64,000 nucleotides of DNA from an uncultured Christensenella sp. (GCA_910577435.1 CAJTLV010000002.1:306900-370899), one strand, 5' to 3'; shown: positions 1 through 7,994, counted from the first letter of the stretch. The notes: generated by a model from the letters alone, not told the origin. A program made the numbers and translations.

Positions 1-193
1 AACTCAATGCCGAACCCCAGCTGTACGGAATGACTATCTTGTTTTTGGCAAGGAATCCGACGACTATCATAATTACGCCGAACAGGATAAAGCCGAACAT
101 CGGGTTGGTCAGTATGCGTCTTACTTTCTGCGAGCGCGGCGGAGTTTGCGAGGTGTCGAATAAGCCTTTCTGTTTCAATAGGAAGTAATTCAT
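1..193 (-). CDS. livM: Branched-chain amino-acid ABC transporter permease LivM, N-terminal part only
   Basis: Open frame read on the minus strand from an ATG at 191-193 to the window edge, so only about the first 64 residues are visible. It begins MNYFLLKQKGLFDTS, has a basic stretch (RSQKVRR) and one hydrophobic segment (FGFILFGVIMIVVGFL, about residues 36-51). It starts one base after the LivH stop codon. In Liv systems LivH is followed by LivM, the second permease of the inner-membrane pore. The identity is inferred from position and membrane character, not from a complete domain. Confidence 0.72.
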   Translation of the reverse strand, partial: MNYFLLKQKGLFDTSQTPPRSQKVRRILTNPMFGFILFGVIMIVVGFLAKNKIVIPYSWGSALS

Positions 194-194
194 A

Positions 195-1109
195 TCACAC
201 CTTCTTTGCCGTGCGCTTGCCGAACAGGCCGTTGGGCTTGAAGAATATGACGACAAGGATAAGTCCGTATACGATGACGCGCGTCCACGTGGTTAGATCG
301 GGCGCGTTGGCAACGCCGCCTATCCACATCATCAGGTTGTTCGCCAGCGGTATGATGACCGCCGCGATTATCGGGCCGTAGAACGAGCCGAAACCGCCGA
401 GTATGCCCGCGAGAAAAGCGTTTACCTGATAGTCGGTCATAAACGTGCTTGTAAGCGGTGTTTGTCCCGCATACATACACGCGGCAAGCGCGCCGAGCGC
501 GCCCGCCAAACCCCACGATATGGCTGTGACTATATGCGTGTTTATGCCCATCATTCCCGCGACGAACTCATTGGACGCGGTAGCGCGCACGCTGAGTCCC
601 CATTTGCTGTACTTCAAAAGTACGAAGATCGCGGTAACGATTACGGCCGTTATCGCGACGCATACTATCGCGTTAGCCGTAATAGCCACTTCTCCCCCGC
701 CGATGTTAAACGTGTATACGTCGGACAGGAACGTGGGAAATTCTATTCTTTCGAGTTTCGTGATGCTGAAAACGAGCGGTATTGCGCCGATTATTATCGA
801 CATCAGTCCCATCGTTATAATCTGCTTGCCTATCGCATTGACGTATCTGCCGCGACGGAATATCACCATATCGATAAACACCGCGACCGCCGTTGCCAGA
901 AGAATACCCACAGGCACGGACAGCCATATCGATACGCCCGCCTTGTTTATGAGCGTCGCCGCCATAAACGCGCCGAACGCCGATATGACGCCTTGCGCGA
1001 AGTTGGTCGTGTAAGACGTCTTGAATATCAGCGTAATGGCAAGCGTTACCAATACCGTTATGCAGATCGATACCAGCGAGCCGAATATGGTGTTGAGAAA
1101 AAACGCCAT
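195..1109 (-). CDS. livH: Branched-chain amino-acid ABC transporter permease LivH
   Basis: 304-residue polytopic membrane protein of the LivH family (inner-membrane permease of the leucine/isoleucine/valine-type ABC importer, HAAT family). At least seven hydrophobic segments are visible, beginning with FLNTIFGSLVSICITVLVTL, and family-like stretches such as SYTTNFAQGVISAFGAF and LAGILGGFGSFYGPIIAAVI near the C-terminus. Length is typical. Its ATG lies 4 bases after the stop of the KAS III-like gene and LivM starts 1 base after its own stop, so it is translationally coupled inside the acyl-CoA operon. That linkage suggests uptake of an acid or amino acid whose acyl-CoA is handled by the operon; Liv-type systems also carry other carboxylates, so the substrate is open. 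Confidence 0.9.
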   Translation of the reverse strand: MAFFLNTIFGSLVSICITVLVTLAITLIFKTSYTTNFAQGVISAFGAFMAATLINKAGVSIWLSVPVGILLATAVAVFIDMVIFRRGRYVNAIGKQIITMGLMSIIIGAIPLVFSITKLERIEFPTFLSDVYTFNIGGGEVAITANAIVCVAITAVIVTAIFVLLKYSKWGLSVRATASNEFVAGMMGINTHIVTAISWGLAGALGALAACMYAGQTPLTSTFMTDYQVNAFLAGILGGFGSFYGPIIAAVIIPLANNLMMWIGGVANAPDLTTWTRVIVYGLILVVIFFKPNGLFGKRTAKKV

Positions 1110-1113
1110 AATA

Positions 1114-2133
1114 TCATCCCCATTTGATTATGTTCGCCGCCCACACGTATCCTATGCCTGCGGCTATCATACACACAACGTCTCCGTTTTTGATTTTGCC
1201 CGCTCGGAGTCCGAGTTCGAGCGAAAGAATTTGGTCGATCTGACCGATATGCCCGTAGTCTTCGAGGTATATCGACTGATCTTCGGTAAGACCGAGATCG
1301 GCAAGCATCGACATATGTCCCGAACGCTTGATATGAAGTATATCGAGATAGCCGATGTCCTTTCGGGTGAGTTTCGCCTGTTTCAAGCTCTCGTCGATGC
1401 ACTTGTACCAGTTGGGCATAGACACTTCGTTCAGCCTGTCTTTCATCTTCTTCGCGTCGAGAAGCCTGAGCGATTTATACCCTTCCTCGATGTTGTCCTT
1501 AGTAAACGGGTGCGCTATGCCGCCTATCTCCACGCCTGCCGTGCGCGAGATACTGCCGTCCGCCATTATCTTACTGCCGAGAAGCAGATTTTTGCCGTAG
1601 TTCTTTTTGAGAATGATAGCGCCGCCGCCCGCCGACAGATTGTACATCATCGACATATTCTTGTCTGTGTAGTCGACGAAATCGCCGTTGCGGTAGCCGC
1701 CCGCGATGAGAACGGTATTTATCTCGTCGTCGGCGATCATCATATCGCGCGCGATCTTCATTGCCGACACGCACGTGCAGCAACGGTTCTGAACATCGAT
1801 GCCCCACGCGTTCCACGCGCCGATCCTGTCCTGAATGTACAGCGCCGACGTGGTGAGCGGATATTCCTTCCATTCCTCGCCGATGCACAGAATGAGGTCG
1901 ATCTCTTCGGGTTTGACGCCCGTGTTCTCCAAGCATTTGAGCGCCGCTTTCGCGCCCATTTCCTGCGTGCCGTCATCGGCGCCGGGCAAAAACTTTCTGT
2001 TTATGCCGAGCTTGCTCCGAACGGCGTCCTCCGACCATACGCCTTTTGTCGCTTCCGCGATCTCTTTCGCGCCTATCGTCTTTTCGGGAAGGTAAATGCC
2101 CGTTCCCACTATGCCTACGTTGGGTGTTTTCAT
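1114..2133 (-). CDS. 3-oxoacyl-ACP synthase III-like (thiolase-fold) enzyme
   Basis: 339 residues with the thiolase fold of FabH/HMG-CoA synthase-like enzymes. The frame stays open upstream, but the ATG at 2131-2133 is preceded by AAGGAG and gives a normal N-terminus (MKTPNVGIVGTGIYLPEKTI). The nucleophile is probably Cys118 in DVQNRCCTCVSAM, five residues after Asp as in FabH. His267 (LDILHIKRSGH) fits the second catalytic position. The third, Asn in FabH, is replaced by His295 in EDYGHIGQID, so this is not a standard fatty-acid initiation enzyme. It sits beside thiolase and SDR genes, which points to C-C bond formation or cleavage on CoA esters. The substrate cannot be deduced; an HMG-CoA-synthase-like or acyl-transfer role is possible. 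Confidence 0.75.
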   Translation of the reverse strand: MKTPNVGIVGTGIYLPEKTIGAKEIAEATKGVWSEDAVRSKLGINRKFLPGADDGTQEMGAKAALKCLENTGVKPEEIDLILCIGEEWKEYPLTTSALYIQDRIGAWNAWGIDVQNRCCTCVSAMKIARDMMIADDEINTVLIAGGYRNGDFVDYTDKNMSMMYNLSAGGGAIILKKNYGKNLLLGSKIMADGSISRTAGVEIGGIAHPFTKDNIEEGYKSLRLLDAKKMKDRLNEVSMPNWYKCIDESLKQAKLTRKDIGYLDILHIKRSGHMSMLADLGLTEDQSIYLEDYGHIGQIDQILSLELGLRAGKIKNGDVVCMIAAGIGYVWAANIIKWG

Positions 2134-2168
2134 AATAAGCTCCTTACGTATTAATTCGAAATCCCGAA

Positions 2169-2888
2169 TCAGAGTCTCATACCGCCGTTGACGCTGAGCA
2201 CGTGTCCTGTTACATACGACGAATCGTCGCTCGCCAGGAAGAGCGCCGCCTTCGCTATCTCGTCGGGCTGACCGAGCCTGCCGAGCATCGTTTGCGACGC
2301 GAACTTTTTGAGCAGATCTTCGGGAACGGTGCTCATCATATCGGTCATAATATAGCCGGGCGCGATTGAATTGCAACGGACGGGAACGCCCTTTCTCGCA
2401 AATTCTTTTGCCCACGTCTTGGTGAGACCGATAACACCCGCTTTGCTCGCGGCGTAGTTCGCCTGACCGATGTTGCCGAATTCACCGACAACGGACGAGA
2501 TGTTTATAATGCTGCCGCCGCCCGCCGCTTCCATCTGCGGACCGATAAGGCGGGTGAGATTGAACACGCCTTTGAGATTGACGTTGATGACGAGATCCCA
2601 CATTTCGTCGGTCATTTTGCGCGTCATTGCGTCGCGCGTTATGCCCGCGTTGTTGACGAGAATATCTATCTTGCCGTACTTGCCGATGACGTGATCGAAG
2701 AACTTTTGGCATTCCGCCGTGTCCGTGACGTTGAGCTTGTAATATTCGACGTTCTTCGCCTCATAGCTCATCTCGCCCATATCGACGGCGATCACTTTTG
2801 CGCCTTCCTTAGCGAACAGTTGCGCCATTGCGCCGCCCAAGCCCTTCGCCGCGCCCGTGACGACGGCCACCTTGTCTTTCAGTCTCAT
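2169..2888 (-). CDS. SDR-family 3-oxoacyl-CoA/ACP reductase (FabG/PhaB type)
   Basis: 239-residue classical short-chain dehydrogenase. The cofactor loop TGAAKGLGGA is at residues 11-20, NNAG at about 79-82, and the catalytic set Ser132, Tyr145, Lys149 (YAASK) is intact. The C-terminal region VTGHVLSVNGGMRL is typical of FabG/PhaB enzymes. These reduce 3-oxoacyl thioesters to the (R)-3-hydroxy form with NAD(P)H in the cytoplasm. It lies between the thiolase and the KAS III-like gene, 55 bases after the thiolase stop, with a Shine-Dalgarno sequence (AAGGAG) before the ATG. In this operon it most likely serves as acetoacetyl-CoA reductase rather than in membrane lipid synthesis; sequence alone cannot separate FabG from PhaB. 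Confidence 0.9.
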   Translation of the reverse strand: MRLKDKVAVVTGAAKGLGGAMAQLFAKEGAKVIAVDMGEMSYEAKNVEYYKLNVTDTAECQKFFDHVIGKYGKIDILVNNAGITRDAMTRKMTDEMWDLVINVNLKGVFNLTRLIGPQMEAAGGGSIINISSVVGEFGNIGQANYAASKAGVIGLTKTWAKEFARKGVPVRCNSIAPGYIMTDMMSTVPEDLLKKFASQTMLGRLGQPDEIAKAALFLASDDSSYVTGHVLSVNGGMRL

Positions 2889-2943
2889 TATTTTCTCCTT
2901 TTTCCGATTTTGTTTTTTTCGCGCACACTTGCGCGTAAGTTAT

Positions 2944-4158
2944 TTATTTTGCGTTGATGTTTTCGAGTATTACTGCCGTGCCCATACCGCCGCCTATGCA
3001 CAGCGATGCCAAGCCGTACTTTTTGCCGCTGCGTTTGAGTTCGTGCGCAAGCGTGACTATTATGCGGTTGCCGCTCGCGCCGACGGGGTGACCGAGCGCG
3101 ATCGCGCCGCCGTTGACATTGGTCATTTTCTTGATATACGATTCTGTCACGTTATGCTCTTCGGCGAGAAGTTTGACTACGCCGAGCGACTGCGCCGCGA
3201 ACGCTTCGTTGAGTTCCAAAACTTCCATTTGATCGAGTTTCATTCCCGCGTCGTCGAGCGCATTGCGTATCGCGGGAACGGGACCGAGACCCATTACCTG
3301 CGGATCGACACCGCCTTGACCGAACCCGACGAGCCGAGCCAACGGTTTGAGTTTGTATTTTTTTACTGCTGCTTCGCTCGCGAGCAGAACAAAGCTCGCG
3401 CCGTCGTTTATGCCCGACGCGTTGCCCGCCGTCACCGTGCCGCCCGCTTTGAACGCGGGGCGGAGCGTGGACAGTTTTTCGAACGACGTCGTGCGATTGA
3501 TGAACTCGTCGCTGTCAAACACGACTTCCTTTTTTCCGACCTTGACGGTAAGCGGGACTATTTCGTCCTTGAACTTGCCCGCGTCCTGCGCTTTTATCGC
3601 CTTTTCCTGCGAGCCGATCGCGAACTCGTCCTGCGCCGAACGCGTTATGCCGTAACGCTCGGCGACGTTCTCCGCCGTAATGCCCATATGCACGCCCGAA
3701 TATGCGTCGGTCAACGAGTCGAGAAGCATATGGTCGGCGACCGACATCTCGCCCATCTTGTAACCGCTGCGCGTTCTGCCCGGAATGAGATAGGGCGCGG
3801 CGCTCATAACTTCCGTGCCGCCCGCCGCGATGAGGTCGGCTTTGCCGCAGCCGATAGCGAGCGCGGCGTTCATAACGGCTTTCATTCCGCTGCCGCACAC
3901 CATATTGACGGCATACGCAGGCACGTCTTCCGGCACGCCCGCGCCGATCGCGACCTGACGCGCGACGCCCTGTTTTGCACCCGCGCTCAGAACGTTGCCG
4001 ACGATCACTTCGTCGAGGTTTTCGCCCTTGATCTTTGTTTCGTCCAAAAGCGCTTTGAGTACCTGCGCGCCCAGCCACGCGGGCGTCGCGTCTTTGAGTG
4101 TGCCGAGCATACTGCCGATCGCACTGCGTTTTGCGTTTACAAGATATACTTTATCCAT
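2944..4158 (-). CDS. thlA: Acetyl-CoA C-acetyltransferase (thiolase)
   Basis: 404-residue type II thiolase, about the usual length. The acyl-accepting Cys88 (NMVCGSGMKAV), His357 (GGAIALGHPVGASG) and Cys387 (SLCIGGGMGTA) are all present, as is NEAFAAQ. It condenses two acetyl-CoA to acetoacetyl-CoA or runs thiolytically. Downstream of it in the same direction are the SDR reductase and KAS III-like genes. Upstream is a 238-base gap containing two strong dyads (4317-4361), so it may head a second segment of the operon. The biosynthetic type (ThlA/PhbA) is inferred from the operon; a degradative chain-length range is not excluded. The symbol is by family resemblance. Confidence 0.93.
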   Translation of the reverse strand: MDKVYLVNAKRSAIGSMLGTLKDATPAWLGAQVLKALLDETKIKGENLDEVIVGNVLSAGAKQGVARQVAIGAGVPEDVPAYAVNMVCGSGMKAVMNAALAIGCGKADLIAAGGTEVMSAAPYLIPGRTRSGYKMGEMSVADHMLLDSLTDAYSGVHMGITAENVAERYGITRSAQDEFAIGSQEKAIKAQDAGKFKDEIVPLTVKVGKKEVVFDSDEFINRTTSFEKLSTLRPAFKAGGTVTAGNASGINDGASFVLLASEAAVKKYKLKPLARLVGFGQGGVDPQVMGLGPVPAIRNALDDAGMKLDQMEVLELNEAFAAQSLGVVKLLAEEHNVTESYIKKMTNVNGGAIALGHPVGASGNRIIVTLAHELKRSGKKYGLASLCIGGGMGTAVILENINAK

Positions 4159-4316
4159 TTTTCACTTCCGTTTTTTTCGGTTTCGTGTGTTTGCTTTATC
4201 GATAGATAATTGCATTACACCCGAATAGATTTTTTACGTTGAAAATCGCTTTGCCGCTGTTCCCGACTGGGTATTCGCTGTAACGGATTTGCATCGGACC
4301 GGATAATGATTTTATG

Positions 4317-4339
4317 GTTAGATACTGCAAGTATCTAAC
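4317..4339. repeat. Perfect inverted repeat, arms of 10 with a 3-base loop
   Basis: GTTAGATACT at 4317-4326 and AGTATCTAAC at 4330-4339 around GCA. It lies in the gap between etfA and the thiolase gene on the transcribed side of the operon. No T-run follows on either strand, so it is more likely an mRNA processing or stabilising hairpin, or a protein-binding site, than a terminator. Confidence 0.7.
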
Positions 4340-4361
4340 ACAAAGGGAGCGCTCCCTTTGT
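4340..4361. repeat. 22-base perfect palindrome
   Basis: ACAAAGGGAGC at 4340-4350 is followed directly by its reverse complement at 4351-4361. It abuts the hairpin at 4317-4339, with no base between. The gap-free dyad looks like a binding site for a dimeric regulator or the core of a long hairpin in the RNA between etfA and the thiolase gene. No U-tract follows. Confidence 0.7.
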
Positions 4362-4396
4362 CCGTTCGATGTTATTATGCGAGTTTTATTCGATCT

Positions 4397-5383
4397 TTAT
4401 TTTCTCGCGTCGAGCGCTTTTTCGAGTTCTGCGAGAGTAGCCGCGCCGTCGCTGACTATACCGAGATGTGCGACTTTGAATATCGAAGCGTTCTTATCTT
4501 TATTGACCGCAACGATGAACTCGGATTCTTCCATACCGGCAAGGTGCTGGACCGCGCCGCTTATACCGAACGCGAGATACGCCTGCGGCCGAACCGTTTT
4601 TCCCGTCTGACCGACCTGACGGGGCTGTTCTATAAGTCCTTCGTCGACGACCGCGCGCGAAGCCGAAACAGTGCCTTTTAGCTTTTTCGCGACTACTGCC
4701 GCCTGTTTCAGCAGTTCGGGCTTGCCCATTCCGCGTCCGCACGAGACGAGGATCTTCGCGTCCTCGATCTTATCGACGGTCGCCGTCTGCTTGACTTCGG
4801 ACTTGACCTTGACTGCGAACTTCGTTTCGTCGAAGTCGACGCGTTCTTCTATGATCTCGCCCTTGCGCTTTTTGTCCGCGTCCGGCTTTTTCATAACGCC
4901 CGGACGGACGGTGGACATCTGCGGACGGTGGTCGGGACAGACGATTGTCGCAAAAAGGTTGCCGCCGAATGCGGGACGGGTCATAAACAGATTGCCGTCC
5001 TCGTCCGTTTCGAGCTTGGTGCAGTCGGCGGTAAGACCCGTTTTGAGCCGTGCCGACAGTCTGGGCGCGAGGTCTCTGCCTATGCTCGTCGCGCCGAACA
5101 GTATTACGTTAGGCTCGTACTTGCGTGCGATATGGCAAACGGCCTGCGCATAAGGTTCGGTGATATATTTGTCCAGCCGCTCGTCATCTACGACGTACAC
5201 GTCGTCCGCGCCGTACTCGACGAGTTGCTTCGCCTTTGCCGCGATCTTGTTTCCGCAAAGTATTGCGCACACTCTGCCGCCCGCGACTTCCTCGAGCGTG
5301 CGCGCCGCGCCGATAAGTTCGAACGCCACGTTTTGGAGTTTACCGTCGCGCTGTTCGCAAAATACGAAAATATTCTTAGACAT
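4397..5383 (-). CDS. etfA: Electron transfer flavoprotein alpha subunit
   Basis: 328 residues. The N-terminal Rossmann-like domain starts MSKNIFVFCEQRDGKLQNVA; the C-terminal FAD domain holds SASRAVVDEGLIEQPRQVG and GKTVRPQAYLAFGISGAVQ (about residues 240-275), the family signature. With EtfB it passes electrons to or from acyl-CoA dehydrogenase in the cytoplasm. The order bcd-etfB-etfA is the standard one. In butyrate-forming Clostridia the Bcd/Etf complex bifurcates electrons from NADH to crotonyl-CoA and ferredoxin; whether this pair does so cannot be judged from motifs I can see. Confidence 0.95.
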   Translation of the reverse strand: MSKNIFVFCEQRDGKLQNVAFELIGAARTLEEVAGGRVCAILCGNKIAAKAKQLVEYGADDVYVVDDERLDKYITEPYAQAVCHIARKYEPNVILFGATSIGRDLAPRLSARLKTGLTADCTKLETDEDGNLFMTRPAFGGNLFATIVCPDHRPQMSTVRPGVMKKPDADKKRKGEIIEERVDFDETKFAVKVKSEVKQTATVDKIEDAKILVSCGRGMGKPELLKQAAVVAKKLKGTVSASRAVVDEGLIEQPRQVGQTGKTVRPQAYLAFGISGAVQHLAGMEESEFIVAVNKDKNASIFKVAHLGIVSDGAATLAELEKALDARK

Positions 5384-5422
5384 AATGATATGTTTCTCCT
5401 TATTAAATGCGTCGGTTCGGCG

Positions 5423-6208
5423 TTAAATCAAATGCTTGGCGTCGAGCGCGTCGACGATAGTTTTTGCCGCCGCTACGGGGTCGAGTTCGAGAATTTCGCG
5501 GTTGTCGTCGAACTGCTTGGTCGCGGTCGACTTGACCTTAGTCGGCGAGCCTTTGAGACCGATGTCCGCAGGGTCGACGGTAATATCCGCAAAAGTTATC
5601 TTCCCTACCTCTTTGCCCTCCTGCGCGACGATACCGTTTACGCTCATATAGCGCGGTTTTACCGCGTCGGAAAGCATAGTGAACAACACCTTGCCTTTTA
5701 CTTCGAGAAGCTGGTATCTGTCCTCGAACCGACGGTTGACTTCGAACGCGCCGCTCGCCGCGTCGTACTTTACGCCCGCGACATACGTTATTTGCGGAAT
5801 GCCCAAATGCTCCGCGATCTGCGGTCCGACCTGCGCCGTATCGCCGTCTATCGCCTGTCTGCCCGCGATGATAAGGTCGTAACCGAGTTTGTCGACTGCG
5901 GCGGCGATAATGGTCGACGTCGCGAGTGTATCGCTGCCCGCGAACGCGCGGTCGGTAATGAGCCACGCCTCGTCCGCACCCATAGCGAGCGCCTCGCGAA
6001 GCGCGATCTCCGCTTGCGGCGGACCCATACTTACTACCGCAACGGTAGCGTCGGTCTGTTCTTTGAGCGTGAGCGCCACTTCGAGCGCCGCTTTGTCGTC
6101 GGGATTTATAATGCTCGGCACGCCGTCGCGTTTGAGCGTGTTTGTCACGGGGTCGATCTTGATCTCCGTCGTATTGGGAACCTGTTTCATACAAACGATG
6201 ATTTTCAT
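5423..6208 (-). CDS. etfB: Electron transfer flavoprotein beta subunit
   Basis: 261 residues, usual EtfB length. It begins MKIIVCMKQVPNTTEIKIDP and carries family segments RDGVPSIINPDDKAALE and ALAMGADEAWLITDRAFAGSD, plus AGRQAIDGDTAQVGPQIAE, which lines the nucleotide site. It forms the heterodimer with EtfA, encoded 40 bases downstream. It starts 26 bases after the acyl-CoA dehydrogenase stop with a clear ribosome site (AAGGAG), so the three are cotranscribed. Confidence 0.95.
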   Translation of the reverse strand: MKIIVCMKQVPNTTEIKIDPVTNTLKRDGVPSIINPDDKAALEVALTLKEQTDATVAVVSMGPPQAEIALREALAMGADEAWLITDRAFAGSDTLATSTIIAAAVDKLGYDLIIAGRQAIDGDTAQVGPQIAEHLGIPQITYVAGVKYDAASGAFEVNRRFEDRYQLLEVKGKVLFTMLSDAVKPRYMSVNGIVAQEGKEVGKITFADITVDPADIGLKGSPTKVKSTATKQFDDNREILELDPVAAAKTIVDALDAKHLI

Positions 6209-6233
6209 TGTTTAATTCTCCTTATATTCCCGC

Positions 6234-7370
6234 TTATTTCCTAAGCAAAGCGCCCGAAATAACCATACGCTGTACTTCGCTGGTACCCTCGTATATCTCG
6301 GTGATCTTCGCGTCGCGCATCATACGCTCGACGGGATATTCGCGGGTATAGCCGTAACCGCCGTGCAACTGTACCGCTTGGGTCGTGACTTTCATTGCCG
6401 TTTCCGCCGCAAACAGTTTCGCCTGCGCCGCATTGACCGAAACGGTGGGGAGTTTGTTCTGTTTTGCATTCGCCGCAATGTAGACGAGTGCTTTCGCCGC
6501 TTCTATCTCGGTCGCCATATCCGCGATGCGGAACTGCGTGTTCTGGAACGCCGAGATCGGTTTGCCGAACTGCTTGCGCTCCTTTACGTAGGCGATCGTC
6601 TCTTCGAGCGCGCCTTCGGCAATGCCGAGCGCCTGCGCCGCAATGCCTATACGTCCGCCGTCGAGCGCTTTCATCGCTATCTTGAACCCCTCGCCGCGCT
6701 TGCCGAGCATATTCTCTTTGGGTACGCGCACATCCTTGAATATAAGCTCGCACGTCGACGAACCGCGAATGCCCATTTTCTTTTCTTTCTTGCCGAAAGT
6801 GAACCCGTCCATTCCCTTTTCGAGTATGAACGCCGTCATTTCCACGCCCTTAGGCAGTTTGCCCGTGACGGCTATCACGACGTAAGTATCGGCATAGCCG
6901 CCGTTGGTTATGAATATCTTACTGCCGTTTATGATATAGCAATCGTCCTTTTCGACGGCAACGGTCTGCTGATTGCTCGCGTCCGTACCTGCATTCGGCT
7001 CGGTAAGGCCGAACGCGCCCAGCTTTTTACCCGACGCGAGATCGGGCAGATATTTCCGCTTCTGCTCTTCCGTGCCGTTTTCGAGTATGGGCGCAATGCA
7101 CAGCGACGTATGCGCCGACAGAATCACCCCCGTCGTAGCGCAACGCTTGCTTATCTGTTCTACCGCAGAAATATACATCGGGTAGTCGCCGCCCGCACCG
7201 CCGTACTGCGCGGGAACGACGATCCCCATCAGTCCGAGCTTCGCCATTTTGGCGACCGTCTCGGCGGGAAATCTTTCAAGCTCGTCCACTTCCGCCGCGA
7301 GCGGCTTTACTTCGTTGTCGGCAAAGTCGTTAATCATCTGATTGAACAACATCGTCTTTGCGTCTGCCAT
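6234..7370 (-). CDS. bcd: Acyl-CoA dehydrogenase, short-chain (butyryl-CoA dehydrogenase-like)
   Basis: 378-residue flavoprotein of the short-chain acyl-CoA dehydrogenase group. FAD-contacting motifs FGLTEPNAGTDASNQQT and FITNGGYADTYVV are present, and the catalytic base is Glu361 in EIYEGTSEVQRM. The C-terminal half has the four-helix bundle sequence QLHGGYGYTREYPVERMMRD. It interconverts enoyl-CoA and acyl-CoA, exchanging electrons with the EtfAB encoded immediately downstream. Crotonyl-CoA/butyryl-CoA is the likely pair in this setting, but a branched short-chain acyl-CoA (isobutyryl- or isovaleryl-CoA) is plausible given the adjacent Liv transporter. Confidence 0.93.
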   Translation of the reverse strand: MADAKTMLFNQMINDFADNEVKPLAAEVDELERFPAETVAKMAKLGLMGIVVPAQYGGAGGDYPMYISAVEQISKRCATTGVILSAHTSLCIAPILENGTEEQKRKYLPDLASGKKLGAFGLTEPNAGTDASNQQTVAVEKDDCYIINGSKIFITNGGYADTYVVIAVTGKLPKGVEMTAFILEKGMDGFTFGKKEKKMGIRGSSTCELIFKDVRVPKENMLGKRGEGFKIAMKALDGGRIGIAAQALGIAEGALEETIAYVKERKQFGKPISAFQNTQFRIADMATEIEAAKALVYIAANAKQNKLPTVSVNAAQAKLFAAETAMKVTTQAVQLHGGYGYTREYPVERMMRDAKITEIYEGTSEVQRMVISGALLRK

Positions 7371-7392
7371 TATGCGTGCCTCCGTTATCGCT

Positions 7393-7800
7393 TTAAGCGT
7401 TGAATTTAACTGTGGCGACGCCCGTTATTACGGGCTTGCCGTCCTGATTGTAGCAGGTGGTGTTGAGCTTGACGATCTTCTTGTCCTCGCGCAATTCCGC
7501 GACCTCGACCTCCGCCCTTATATCGTCGCCCAAAAATACGGGCGCGACGAATTTTAGCTCCTGCCCGAGATATATCGTGCCCGGTCCGGGCAGTTTATTC
7601 GCAAGTACAGCCGAAATAAGTCCGGACGTGAGTATGCCGTGAACCACCCGCTTGCCGAAAATCGAGGTCTTTGCGAATTCGTCGCTCATATGCAACGGAT
7701 TTACGTCCAAGCTGATGCCGCCGAACAACGTGACGTCCGCAGCGGTGAACGTCTTTTGCAAAGAGTCCTTCTGACCTACGTACAGATCGGAAAATTTCAT
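7393..7800 (-). CDS. phaJ: MaoC-like (R)-specific enoyl-CoA hydratase
   Basis: 135-residue single hot-dog domain, the size of PhaJ. The hydratase-2 region reads ISLDVNPLHMSDEFA, with the catalytic pair Asp32 and His37, followed by FGKRVVHGILTSGL. These enzymes hydrate crotonyl-CoA to (R)-3-hydroxybutyryl-CoA or catalyse the reverse dehydration. It is the first gene of the operon, 22 bases ahead of acyl-CoA dehydrogenase, and its ATG is preceded by GGAGGTAAATAAGGG. It would replace crotonase (Crt), which is not in the window. The symbol is by family only. Confidence 0.88.
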   Translation of the reverse strand: MKFSDLYVGQKDSLQKTFTAADVTLFGGISLDVNPLHMSDEFAKTSIFGKRVVHGILTSGLISAVLANKLPGPGTIYLGQELKFVAPVFLGDDIRAEVEVAELREDKKIVKLNTTCYNQDGKPVITGVATVKFNA

Positions 7801-7825
7801 AATCCCTTATTTACCTCCGTTTTTT

Positions 7826-7858
7826 ATGAACATTATTCAAAGTATGAATATTATTCAT
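7826..7858. promoter_or_regulatory. Two operator-like palindromes, probable TetR binding sites
   Basis: ATGAACATTATTCA (7826-7839) and the perfect palindrome ATGAATATTATTCAT (7844-7858) are spaced 18 bases start to start. They lie between the predicted transcription start and the ribosome site of the hydratase gene, so a bound repressor would act as a roadblock. TGAAT/ATTCA half-sites recall operators of TetR-type fatty-acid repressors (FadR of Bacillus). The partner is presumed to be the divergent TetR gene at 8066. Confidence 0.7.
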
Positions 7859-7873
7859 ATTTTTTACCCTATC

Positions 7874-7901
7874 ATTATAACATCTTTGAAATCTTTGTCA
7901 A
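7874..7901 (-). promoter_or_regulatory. Sigma-A-type promoter of the acyl-CoA operon
   Basis: On the minus strand TTGACA (7896-7901) and TATAAT (7874-7879) are both perfect consensus with a 16-base spacer. Predicted start near 7867, upstream of the hydratase gene and of the two palindromes at 7826-7858. Confidence 0.8.
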
Positions 7902-7994
7902 TACCTTTTTCGAAAATAGTCGAAATAATTTTGGGCGCACGCAAACTGCGTCGCCGCTCATTTATTCTGTGCGGAAATTTAGCCGAATAATCAC

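Noticed and set aside
2857..4209. A 450-codon plus-strand frame over the thiolase gene, and similar long antisense frames (for example 23161-24912, 38166-39908, 48202-49872)
   Set aside because: Their products are Arg/Tyr/Asp/Val-rich with no motifs and no ribosome sites. They are mirror images of real genes in a genome where codon use leaves few stops on the other strand.
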